DNA of 14,494 bases from an uncultured Thomasclavelia sp. (GTDB lineage Bacteria > Bacillota_I > Bacilli_A > Erysipelotrichales > Coprobacillaceae): the NCBI GenBank assembly GCA_910588165.1, contig CAJUOR010000048.1:1-14494 (forward strand). Reading direction: 5' to 3'. Below, piece by piece: positions 1 through 6,089 of this stretch (position 1 is the first letter of the stretch; every line of letters starts with the position of its first letter). Both the position numbers and the translations under genes were made by a program. The notes below the pieces were generated by a model. The model searched no databases, was not told the DNA's origin, and saw only the letters and a list, made by a program, of their open reading frames with translations.

Positions 1-53
1 GCGCACCCCTGATAAGGGTGAGGTCGTTGGTTCGAGTCCATTCAGGCCCACCA
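1..53 (+). tRNA. tRNA-Ile (GAT), 3' part, 5' end cut by window
   Basis: Only the part from about the D-stem end onward is present. The anticodon stem CACCC/GGGTG encloses the loop CTGATAA, giving anticodon GAT (Ile). The T loop TTCGAGT (31-37) and the acceptor 3' strand CAGGCCC-A-CCA ending at 53 follow, so CCA is encoded. The T stem reads GTTGG/CCATT, which leaves one T-T mismatch and one G-T pair. A terminator follows directly, so this is the last gene of its transcript. Confidence 0.95.
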
Positions 54-63
54 TTGAGATGTT

Positions 64-94
64 AACCAATCCTTATGGATTGGTTTTTATTTTA
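64..94 (+). terminator. Rho-independent terminator after tRNA-Ile
   Basis: A 9-bp perfect stem, AACCAATCC (64-72) and GGATTGGTT (77-85), has the loop TTAT and is followed by a T-rich stretch (TTTATTTTAT). It ends the tRNA transcript 11 nt after the CCA end. Confidence 0.9.
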
Positions 95-300
95 TAGAAA
101 ATATCGCTCATTCCTCCTTATTTATCACTATTTATCTCTTTTATTTTACTCTCCAATTCAACTTTATTCTAATCCTAACTCAAACTTTATCCTAATATCT
201 AGCTCAATAGAGCTAGGCTTAACTTTTGCCATATTGAATCTGGGTAGATATATGGATAAAAATCATTGCTTTTTGAAAATAAATCAGCTAGACTAAAATA
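95..300. other. AT-rich intergenic region with possible promoter
   Basis: No convincing gene is seen between the tRNA terminator and the next CDS. A 7-bp hairpin, CTAGCTC/GAGCTAG (199-216, loop AATA), sits in the middle without a T tract. Possible promoter elements for the following gene are TTGAAT (234-239) with TAAAAA (257-262, 17-nt spacer), or TTTTGA (271-276) with TAAAAT (294-299, 17-nt spacer). Neither pair is strong and I cannot choose between them. Confidence 0.4.
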
Positions 301-320
301 AGATGAAGGAGGCTTGGACG

Positions 321-842
321 ATGGCAAAATTAAGAAAAATGATGGGTGAATTAGATGATCCTGCCATAATCGAACTCATGGCTCTTATGCAAACCCAAAG
401 CAAAGAAACCTTAAGCCAATGGGCTTATGAATATGTCAAAGAAAATTATTTACCACTTTATGTAGAAATAACTAATGATGACACTTTAACCGATTTAATG
501 GCAGTATGTGCACAATACTTAGCTAAAGAAATTAAAATATCCGAAGTTAAACTAGCCATTAAAGAAGCTCGAGCAATCGCTCAAAAGTGTCAAATACCCG
601 TTGCCCAAGCTTTCGCCAGAGCAATCAGTACAGCTATGGCAACCATCACTACACCAACCAACGCTTTAGGCTTTTGTTTTTATGGAGCTTGTGGTATAGC
701 ATATTACCAAGCGGGACTTGAAGAGGATAAAGACACTTATAATCAACTAGCCAGTCAAGAATTAGTCCATATTTTAGAAAGTCTAAAAAAGGTGGCTATC
801 AGCAACGAAGCACACCCTGTCAATATTAAATGGAATTGTTAG
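321..842 (+). CDS. Imm-5-like putative immunity protein
   Basis: A 173-residue soluble, mostly helical protein with no signal peptide or membrane segment. I recognise the family by its opening (MAKLRKMMGELDDP, then a QSK element and a W followed by an acidic-aromatic helix), the central A-x-A-x-A-x-A helix with TPTNALGF (about residues 110-117), and the ending NPVNIKWNC-like (here HPVNIKWNC). This matches proteins annotated as putative immunity protein / Imm-5-like domain, thought to protect against polymorphic toxins; the biochemical role is unknown. The start at 321 is chosen over an in-frame ATG at 303 because AAGGAGG (306-312) lies 8 nt before 321. No toxin gene adjoins it, so it is an orphan here. 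The family call rests on recalled sequence pattern. Confidence 0.8.
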   Translation: MAKLRKMMGELDDPAIIELMALMQTQSKETLSQWAYEYVKENYLPLYVEITNDDTLTDLMAVCAQYLAKEIKISEVKLAIKEARAIAQKCQIPVAQAFARAISTAMATITTPTNALGFCFYGACGIAYYQAGLEEDKDTYNQLASQELVHILESLKKVAISNEAHPVNIKWNC

Positions 843-871
843 GAAGCTTATTAAAGCTTCCCTTTTCTTTG
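842..871 (+). terminator. Rho-independent terminator of the Imm-5-like gene
   Basis: An 8-bp perfect stem, GGAAGCTT (842-849) and AAGCTTCC (854-861), has the loop ATTA and is followed by CTTTTCTTTG. The stem begins on the last base of the stop codon. It separates this gene from the convergent gene ending at 960. Confidence 0.88.
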
Positions 872-959
872 TTTTTCTATATATAATTCTCTTTACATAA
901 TCTTTATAGATTATAAGCTATGCCCATAGCTACCAAGCTTTAAATCCTCTATCAATGAT

Positions 960-1661
960 TTAATTAGATGTAGATGTTGGTAAGAATGGTTGAATAGCTT
1001 CAGCCAAATTATGGATATTTCTTGTCTGTATTAAAACTCTACCCTCGCCTTTAAACTCATTCACTAAGCCTTCGCCGGTTTTAAACCCAAATGTGCCACT
1101 CGCAATATGAATGTCGTAGTCTAAGGAAGAATCCCATGCCACAATATGTTCATTGTCAATCGTTAAAGGTTTATGTGGTGTAACTTCTAAAGCGACAATA
1201 TCTCCAAAAGCACTTACCAAAATATCCCCTTCACCATGTGTTTCCATGACAAATAATCCACCCGTTCCGGAAAAGAACGCCTTACCGATATCTTGGGATT
1301 TCATAACGTAATCAACGCTTTCATCACAGGCTAAAAAAGCTCCGGTATTTAAACGATACTGTGTTTCTCTTGTGACATGAAGACAGTAAATTTTGCCCGG
1401 AATCGCAGGTGCAATACCGATATAACCATCATTGCCGATGCCTCTTGCGTGCGTAATAAACATACTTTCACCACTGGATAGACTTCTGCCAATCGCGCTT
1501 AAAACACCACCGAACCCTTTTTTAGAACTATTCATCTTTCCTTCTAATTCAACATTTGAAAGATAAGCCATCGCTCCTCTTTCAATTTTTATTTTTTCAT
1601 TAAAACCTAACTCAACGTGAATGAGCGGACAATCTGAATCACCTAATACCTTATATCGCAT
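960..1661 (-). CDS. AIM24 / TIGR00266 family protein
   Basis: A 233-residue cytoplasmic protein of the AIM24 family (Pfam AIM24, TIGR00266), a beta-rich duplicated fold found widely in bacteria; the molecular function is not established. Family marks are the start (MRYKVLGDSDCPLIHVEL), the ERGAMAYL segment (about residues 27-34), the glycine-rich FGGVLSAIGRSLSSGES stretch (50-66), PGKIYCL and a second half beginning SGTGGLFVME (about 131-140). The usual length is 220-260, so it is full length. The RBS AAAGGAG lies 9 nt before the ATG. It follows the C-S lyase gene by 45 nt, and only a weak TAAAAT box is seen in the gap, so it is probably co-transcribed. Confidence 0.9.
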   Translation of the reverse strand: MRYKVLGDSDCPLIHVELGFNEKIKIERGAMAYLSNVELEGKMNSSKKGFGGVLSAIGRSLSSGESMFITHARGIGNDGYIGIAPAIPGKIYCLHVTRETQYRLNTGAFLACDESVDYVMKSQDIGKAFFSGTGGLFVMETHGEGDILVSAFGDIVALEVTPHKPLTIDNEHIVAWDSSLDYDIHIASGTFGFKTGEGLVNEFKGEGRVLIQTRNIHNLAEAIQPFLPTSTSN

Positions 1662-1706
1662 TTAATCTTTCTCCTTTGATATATTTTATTGTTAATGCGT
1701 ATTAAA

Positions 1707-2894
1707 CTAAACGCCTACATACAATACTTTAACCGCTTGTTCCAACTGTTTAACAAATTTCTCTACTTGACTTCTTGGACAAGCTAAGTTAATTCTTGCA
1801 AACCCGCTGCCATCAGCACCAAACCACTCGCCCGCATTTGGCCATACTTTAGCTTTTTCAATCAAGAAATTTCTTAATGCCTCATCGGACATATTCAATG
1901 CTCGCAAATCAATCCATGCCAAATATAAACCCTCAGGGTGAATCATTTGCACATGAGGAATGTTTTCCTGAATATAACTTTCCACATATGTCATATTGCC
2001 TTGTACATACTCGACTAATTCATCTACCCACAAAGCTCCATGCGTATATGCCGCCTCACAAGCCGCTACTCCCATCATATTAGAACCATGAGAACAGCCC
2101 CAACTATCTAAAATTTTCATAAACTTTTCTTTCACTTCAATATTTGAAATAATCGTATTAGCTGTCTGTAATCCTGCAAGATTAAAAGTCTTACCGGGTG
2201 CCGTACAAGTAATGGTCATTATCGCGGCTTTTTCGTTGACATTAGCTACAGGCGTATAAACATTTGGTTTAAAGACAAAATCATGATGAATTTCATCACT
2301 GATAATCCAAACATTATATTTAACACAAATATCAACCAGTTGTGTTAATTCATCTTTTGTCCAAACTCTGCCAACAGGATTATGAGGATTGCAGAAGATA
2401 AGTGCCTTAACATTTTCTGATACGATTTTATTTTCCATATCCGCATAGTCAATTGTATATCGACCATTCTCTAAAATCAAATGGCTTTCTACACAACGGC
2501 GTTGATTGCTTTCAATCGCAGCTTTAAAAGGCATATAAACCGGTGAAAAAATCATGATACTATCATCAATATGTGTCAGTGCCTGAACGCCGGCGTTGAT
2601 AGCCGGTACAACGCCATTCATAGAAATAATCCAATCTTTTTGAATATTCCAATGATGTCTATTTTTGAACCAGTCTTGAATAGCCTGATAATAGTGGTCG
2701 GTTGTCATTGTATAACCATAGACAACTTGACGAACTCTTTTGTCTAACGCTTGACTAATTTCAGGCAAAACCTCAAAATCCATATCTGCAATAAACATCG
2801 GCAAAGTGTCTTTGCTGATGTTTGAAGCCTCAAACGTATCCCATTTAATACAATCAGTATTACAGCGATCAATCTTTTTATCAAAATTATACAT
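1707..2894 (-). CDS. MalY/PatB-type PLP-dependent aminotransferase (cystathionine beta-lyase-like)
   Basis: A 395-residue fold-type I PLP enzyme of the MalY/PatB subfamily. Members usually cleave C-S bonds (cystathionine or cysteine to pyruvate, ammonia and a thiol); some also act as regulators or transaminases. Seen in the sequence: the N-terminal WDTFEAS typical of the subfamily, the substrate-side Tyr in YGYT (59-62), CNPHNPVGR (168-176), the cofactor Asp in SDEIHHDF (199-206), the Schiff-base Lys in APGKTFNLAG (K235), and the C-terminal ARINLACPR with the carboxylate-binding Arg. The length fits the family. A GGGAG RBS precedes the ATG by 10 nt. It lies 41 nt after the HAD gene but has a good promoter overlapping that gene's stop. 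The exact substrate cannot be read from sequence. Confidence 0.92.
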   Translation of the reverse strand: MYNFDKKIDRCNTDCIKWDTFEASNISKDTLPMFIADMDFEVLPEISQALDKRVRQVVYGYTMTTDHYYQAIQDWFKNRHHWNIQKDWIISMNGVVPAINAGVQALTHIDDSIMIFSPVYMPFKAAIESNQRRCVESHLILENGRYTIDYADMENKIVSENVKALIFCNPHNPVGRVWTKDELTQLVDICVKYNVWIISDEIHHDFVFKPNVYTPVANVNEKAAIMTITCTAPGKTFNLAGLQTANTIISNIEVKEKFMKILDSWGCSHGSNMMGVAACEAAYTHGALWVDELVEYVQGNMTYVESYIQENIPHVQMIHPEGLYLAWIDLRALNMSDEALRNFLIEKAKVWPNAGEWFGADGSGFARINLACPRSQVEKFVKQLEQAVKVLYVGV

Positions 2895-2916
2895 CTTTCA
2901 TCATCTCCCTATCCCT

Positions 2917-2944
2917 ATTGTACCATATTTTAGGCTTACTTCAA
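2917..2944 (-). promoter_or_regulatory. Sigma-A promoter for the MalY/PatB gene
   Basis: On the minus strand, TTGAAG (2944-2939) and TACAAT (2922-2917) are separated by 16 nt, with an extended -10 TG (TGGTACAAT). The -35 box lies within the 3' end of the HAD gene, so the aminotransferase can be transcribed independently of it. Confidence 0.65.
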
Positions 2945-3541
2945 ATAGCCTAATTGAGAAGCTTTTTGCCTTACCTCATCGATATGAGTAAATATAATAC
3001 CGTTTATACCGACCTTTTTTGCCCCATCAATATTTGCCTGAACATCATCTAAAAATAATGTTTCTTCAGCTTTCAGGTGATAGCGTTCTAATAGACATTG
3101 GTAAATTTCTTGATGAGGTTTCATTAACTTTTCTTGACTGGAAATCACATAACCATCAAAAAGTGTTTGAAAATCTTGTTGCTTAGATAAGTGCTCCCAT
3201 ACTTTTAAATGTAGATTAGATAACAGATATAAATGATAACCTAAACCTTTCATTTCCTTAACAAACACAAAGCTAGATTCAATTCTAGGCAATAATTCAT
3301 CTAAGCCCTCAAAGACCTGTGCAAATATCTTTTGGTCTTTAGGGTATTTTGCTTCTAAAAGCTCTAAAACTTCTTCTTGAGTCATCGTCCCTTCATCTAA
3401 TTTGAGCCAATAAGGACTTAAAAATAATTCTTCCATAATCCTTTGGGTTATTTTTTCGTCCTGATATTTTGTTTCTAAATATTTTTTTGGCTGATAACTT
3501 AATAAAACATTTCCTATATCAAATACAATATTTTTAATCAT
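2936..3541 (-). CDS. HAD-IA family phosphatase
   Basis: A 201-residue haloacid dehalogenase superfamily hydrolase, probably a sugar- or nucleotide-phosphate phosphatase. Motif I is VFDIGNVL with nucleophile D8. Its second acidic position is Gly, as I recall for YihX-type enzymes (DLGNV). Motif II is LLSNLH, motif III includes KLMKP (the Lys), and motif IV is FLDD. The helical cap lies between motifs I and II (about residues 20-90). Two ATGs stand in tandem (3544 and 3541). GAGGTGG is better spaced for the second, so I start at 3541; the first would add one Met. It is the first gene of the leftward HAD / C-S lyase / AIM24 group. The substrate is unknown. Confidence 0.9.
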   Translation of the reverse strand: MIKNIVFDIGNVLLSYQPKKYLETKYQDEKITQRIMEELFLSPYWLKLDEGTMTQEEVLELLEAKYPKDQKIFAQVFEGLDELLPRIESSFVFVKEMKGLGYHLYLLSNLHLKVWEHLSKQQDFQTLFDGYVISSQEKLMKPHQEIYQCLLERYHLKAEETLFLDDVQANIDGAKKVGINGIIFTHIDEVRQKASQLGYLK

Positions 3542-3558
3542 CATACCACCTCATATTT

Positions 3559-3587
3559 ATTATAACTAATTAGGGTCTTCTTGTCTT
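3559..3587 (-). promoter_or_regulatory. Sigma-A promoter for the HAD gene
   Basis: On the minus strand, AAGACA (3587-3582) and a perfect TATAAT (3564-3559) are 17 nt apart. The -10 box lies about 15 nt before the start codon, so the 5' leader would be very short. It is back to back with the promoter of the PHP gene. Confidence 0.65.
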
Positions 3588-3607
3588 TAATTATCGACGA
3601 AGATTAT

Positions 3608-3636
3608 TTGAAAATGAGTGGGTAAACTGCTATAAT
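3608..3636 (+). promoter_or_regulatory. Sigma-A promoter for the PHP/tyrosine phosphatase operon
   Basis: TTGAAA (3608-3613) and TATAAT (3631-3636) are separated by exactly 17 nt. This is the best promoter match in the window. The predicted transcript starts about 18 nt before the ATG at 3661 and includes the RBS GAAGGTG (3649-3655). Confidence 0.8.
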
Positions 3637-3660
3637 AAAAAATACAAAGAAGGTGAACTT

Positions 3661-4482
3661 ATGACATTTCTGGTAGATTTACATCTTCATACCTATTATA
3701 GTGACGGCTCTTTTTCACCTATTGAAGTCATTGAAAAAGCCGCTCAAAAAGGACTTAAAGCAATTGCCATTACCGATCACGATTATTTCACTTACACACC
3801 TAGTTTAGCTGATTATGCCAAGTTGTTAGGTATTGAATTGATGACCGGCATAGAGTTAAGCTGTATAGATGAAACAACAAAGCGTAAAGTCCATTTATTA
3901 GTTTATGGTTTAAATGAAAACCATGAACATATCAAGGCTCTCACTATGCCATTTAGAAAACAGGTCAAAACTCAGCGTTTAAAAATGATTGAAGCCCTGC
4001 AACAAAAAGGTTTTGTCATCAACTATAATGACGTTAAACCCTTTACAAAAGGACTTATCTATAAGCAGCATATCGCCCTAGCCCTAGAAAAATTAGGGTA
4101 CGGTCATTATCAGGATTTATATTCCTTATATTTTAAAGGCGAACACAGTTTGGAAAAACAATTCCCAATCACATATATTCCTATCAAAAAAGCCATAGAA
4201 GCGACCTTAAAAGATGATGGTATCCCGATTTTAGCCCACCCACGCACATACCGAACCTTTGAACAAATTCCCAAATATATCAGTTGGGGATTAAAAGGGA
4301 TTGAAATCTCGCACCCTTCTTATCGGGACGGAGATTTGGAAAAAGTGCTGATTTATCCACTTTTACATACCGGAGGCAGTGATTTTCACGGTGATTATAA
4401 TTTATCTAGCCTTAGACAAATCGGTCATTATGGCATTGATTTAGAAACATATCAACAACTGAAAGGAGAAATAAAGCAATGA
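3661..4482 (+). CDS. PHP-domain phosphoesterase (TrpH/YciV-like)
   Basis: A 273-residue PHP-superfamily metal-dependent phosphoesterase resembling TrpH/YciV (RNase AM), which acts on 3',5'-nucleoside bisphosphates and short RNA 5' ends. The multi-metal ligand set is complete: H8 and H10 (DLHLHT), D15 (SDGS), H40 (ITDHD), E65 (GIELS), H78 (VHLLVYG), H193 (LAHPR), and D241 with H243 (GGSDFHGD). The AMP-binding-like insert lies at about residues 100-180, as in the family. No signal peptide is present. Its stop TGA overlaps the start of the tyrosine phosphatase by 4 nt, so the two are translationally coupled. The family is firm; the precise substrate is inferred. Confidence 0.9.
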   Translation: MTFLVDLHLHTYYSDGSFSPIEVIEKAAQKGLKAIAITDHDYFTYTPSLADYAKLLGIELMTGIELSCIDETTKRKVHLLVYGLNENHEHIKALTMPFRKQVKTQRLKMIEALQQKGFVINYNDVKPFTKGLIYKQHIALALEKLGYGHYQDLYSLYFKGEHSLEKQFPITYIPIKKAIEATLKDDGIPILAHPRTYRTFEQIPKYISWGLKGIEISHPSYRDGDLEKVLIYPLLHTGGSDFHGDYNLSSLRQIGHYGIDLETYQQLKGEIKQ

Positions 4483-5213
4483 TGTATTTAACTCGAGAAG
4501 AAAGATTACTTCCCTTAAATTCCATTTTTAACACCAGAGATTTAGGAGGCTATGAAACCCAAGAAGGCTCATTTACCAAAACACATAAATATATTCGAGC
4601 TGCAACCCCTGCTCACTTAAGCGAGGAAGATAAAGCTTATCTATATAATTATGGTGTCCGTGTCATCATTGATTTACGTGGTGAAAATGAAATCCTTCAA
4701 GCACCTAATCAAATGAAAGATTATAAGGACGTTCAATATTATCATGTAGACGTCTTCGGAGATAAAAATGCGGCTGTTGTTCCGCAAAATGATATTGAAT
4801 TTAAAGATATGGGTGATTTATATTGCATAATGTTAGATCAATTACAACCTAATCTCAAAAAGGTTTTTGATTTATTCTTAAAACATATTGATCAAACCAT
4901 TTTATTTCACTGTTCTGCCGGAAAGGATAGAACCGGTGTTATTTCAGCCTTGTTATTAGATTTAGCCGGTTGTCATGCCTACGATATTGTCAAAGATTAT
5001 TCTGAGTCTTTTGAAAACAATAAACCTATCTATGATGAGCTGTTGAAGATTGCCTCTAAAGAAAATCAACATCTCCTTTTATCAGACCCCTTATTTATGT
5101 TGAAGATGCTCGACCATTTATCTGAAAATTACGGTAGTGCCAGAACTTATCTAAAGGAAATCGGACTATCGGAAGAGGAAGTTGACAAATTATTTGAAAA
5201 TTTCACAATTTAA
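4479..5213 (+). CDS. Tyrosine-protein phosphatase (CX5R, Y_phosphatase3 type)
   Basis: A 244-residue cysteine phosphatase of the bacterial Y_phosphatase3 / IphP-like group. The start contains the family's FNTRDLGGYET element (residues 17-27), then R40 in YIRAATP, IDLRGENE (64-71) and the catalytic P-loop HCSAGKDRTG (144-153), with nucleophile C145 and R151. Such enzymes hydrolyse phosphotyrosine or phosphoinositides; the substrate here is unknown. The start overlaps the PHP stop (ATGATG at 4479-4484; AAGGAG about 10 nt upstream serves either Met). No secretion signal is visible, so it should act in the cytoplasm. No terminator is seen between it and the next gene, so read-through is likely. 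Confidence 0.9.
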   Translation: MMYLTREERLLPLNSIFNTRDLGGYETQEGSFTKTHKYIRAATPAHLSEEDKAYLYNYGVRVIIDLRGENEILQAPNQMKDYKDVQYYHVDVFGDKNAAVVPQNDIEFKDMGDLYCIMLDQLQPNLKKVFDLFLKHIDQTILFHCSAGKDRTGVISALLLDLAGCHAYDIVKDYSESFENNKPIYDELLKIASKENQHLLLSDPLFMLKMLDHLSENYGSARTYLKEIGLSEEEVDKLFENFTI

Positions 5214-5233
5214 TTAAAGTACATTTACCTTTT

Positions 5234-5260
5234 GGCCTCCATATATATGATAGGGAGGCT
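5234..5260 (+). promoter_or_regulatory. Hairpin that sequesters the RBS of the next gene
   Basis: GCCTCC (5235-5240) is fully complementary to GGAGGC (5254-5259), with one more G-T pair outside and a 13-nt AT-rich loop. The right arm contains the Shine-Dalgarno GGGAGG (5253-5258) of the gene starting at 5267, 8 nt away. In a read-through mRNA the stem would mask the RBS. It is followed by A residues rather than T, so it is not a terminator in this direction. Confidence 0.5.
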
Positions 5261-5266
5261 AAAAAA

Positions 5267-5680
5267 ATGGAAGAAAACACCTTTAAAAAAATGAGTTTTA
5301 AAGAAAAGGAACAAACACTGCAAGCCATCTTCAAAGAGTATCACATCGCTAAACACAATTTAGAAAATGATACGATGGCATACTATCCATCACATACGAT
5401 GTTAATTCGTGAACAAGGATCTCATTCTCAATTCATAAACTATGAGCAGAAATTACTGGATCACTTATCTAAACAAAACAGTTATCGCCAATATGTTTAT
5501 TACATAGAGAATGCGCTTCTGCATTTGCACCCAAATCATCGTGAAGTGATTGAGCATGAGTTCATTAAGCAAGAACAGCATTTATGGTGGGACTGTTATT
5601 ACTCGCGTTCTACATACTATCGCTATAAGAAAGAAGCTATGTGTGAAATGCTGTCTTTGCTTTTTAGTAAAACATTGTAA
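5267..5680 (+). CDS. Hypothetical protein with sigma-region-4-like C-terminal HTH
   Basis: A 137-residue charged, helical protein, not firmly identified. The C-terminal half (about residues 85-130: LHPNHREVIEHEFI, a WWDCYY segment, then SRSTYYRYKKEA) has the shape of sigma-70 region 4 or ArpU-like helix-turn-helix proteins. The recognition-helix-like SRSTYYRYKKEA follows a short turn. The N-terminal half (residues 5-60) is a Lys/Glu-rich helical region without recognisable motifs. The length and its position just before acpP recall the MG284/MPN403 family of Mollicutes, whose function is unknown; this is memory, not a search. The ATG is set by GGGAGG 8 nt upstream, inside a hairpin. The stop overlaps the -35 box of acpP. 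Confidence 0.7.
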   Translation: MEENTFKKMSFKEKEQTLQAIFKEYHIAKHNLENDTMAYYPSHTMLIREQGSHSQFINYEQKLLDHLSKQNSYRQYVYYIENALLHLHPNHREVIEHEFIKQEQHLWWDCYYSRSTYYRYKKEAMCEMLSLLFSKTL

Positions 5681-5703
5681 TTTATAAAAGTGTTTGTTAT
5701 AAT
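5675..5703 (+). promoter_or_regulatory. Sigma-A promoter for acpP
   Basis: TTGTAA (5675-5680) and TATAAT (5698-5703) are 17 nt apart. The -35 box contains the stop codon of the preceding gene. The transcript would begin about 13 nt before the acpP start codon. Confidence 0.75.
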
Positions 5704-5723
5704 AGGGATACGAGGTGAAAAAA

Positions 5724-5948
5724 ATGAATACATTTGAAATGATTAAAGAAGAATTAGCACCAAAATTAAAAGGTAAGGAGCTATCATTAGAATCGACTTT
5801 CAAAGATTTAAACGTAGATTCTTTAGACTTGGCAGACATGGTTTTCCAATTTGAAGAAAAACTAGACATTCGTTTTGAAGAAGAAGAACTAATGAATTTG
5901 AAAACCGTCCAAGATGTTGTAAACTTAATTGACAATAAAAAGAAATAG
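5724..5948 (+). CDS. acpP: Acyl carrier protein
   Basis: A 74-residue acidic acyl carrier protein, the carrier of growing acyl chains in type II fatty-acid synthesis after 4'-phosphopantetheine is attached by AcpS. The attachment site is S33 in the motif VDSLDLADM (31-39), followed by the helix MVFQFEEKLDIRFEEEE that docks partner enzymes. The length is typical (74-80). I start at the ATG at 5724, which lies 8 nt after GAGG (5712-5715). A GTG at 5715 is in frame but sits inside the RBS. It has its own promoter and terminator and is therefore monocistronic. No fab, plsX or rnc genes adjoin it, unlike in Bacillus. Confidence 0.95.
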   Translation: MNTFEMIKEELAPKLKGKELSLESTFKDLNVDSLDLADMVFQFEEKLDIRFEEEELMNLKTVQDVVNLIDNKKK

Positions 5949-5969
5949 AATTGAATGTAATCTATAAAG

Positions 5970-5998
5970 AACTTAGCGATATGCTAAGTTTTTTCTTT
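5970..5998 (+). terminator. Rho-independent terminator of acpP
   Basis: An 8-bp perfect stem, AACTTAGC (5970-5977) and GCTAAGTT (5983-5990), has the loop GATAT and is followed by TTTTCTTT. Confidence 0.9.
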
Positions 5999-6056
5999 AG
6001 TCTTGGTAAAGAAAGCGTACCGCTAACTAAAGCTAGTTTTCTATAGGATAAGCTTA

Positions 6057-6082
6057 CCAAAAAACTCGAACTAGGTTCGAGT
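6057..6082 (-). terminator. Rho-independent terminator of the hydrogenase operon
   Basis: On the minus strand, an 8-bp perfect stem ACTCGAAC/GTTCGAGT (6082-6064) with a 3-nt loop is followed by a T run (6063-6059). It lies 8 nt after the hydA stop and converges on the acpP terminator. Confidence 0.9.
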
Positions 6083-6089
6083 CTTTGGC

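Noticed and set aside
75..296. Open frame of 73 codons after the tRNA
   Set aside because: It starts inside the tRNA terminator stem, has no RBS, and its composition (Ile, Leu, Ser, Tyr, Asn rich) is that of translated AT-rich spacer.
899..930. Terminator for the AIM24 gene (hairpins AATCT/AGATT and GCTAT/ATAGC)
   Set aside because: Both stems are only 5 bp, and no T run follows them on the minus strand.
1877..2083. Open frame on the plus strand inside the MalY/PatB gene
   Set aside because: It overlaps a full-length conserved enzyme on the other strand, with no RBS and no recognisable motif.
5246..5251. TATGAT as the promoter of the gene at 5267
   Set aside because: Its transcript would start at about 5258, on the RBS itself, leaving no usable leader; read-through from the upstream operon is more likely.
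5582..5935. Open frame on the minus strand across acpP
   Set aside because: It is antisense to acpP and the preceding gene, Ser/Lys/Phe-rich, and has no RBS; it is the shadow of a well-supported gene.
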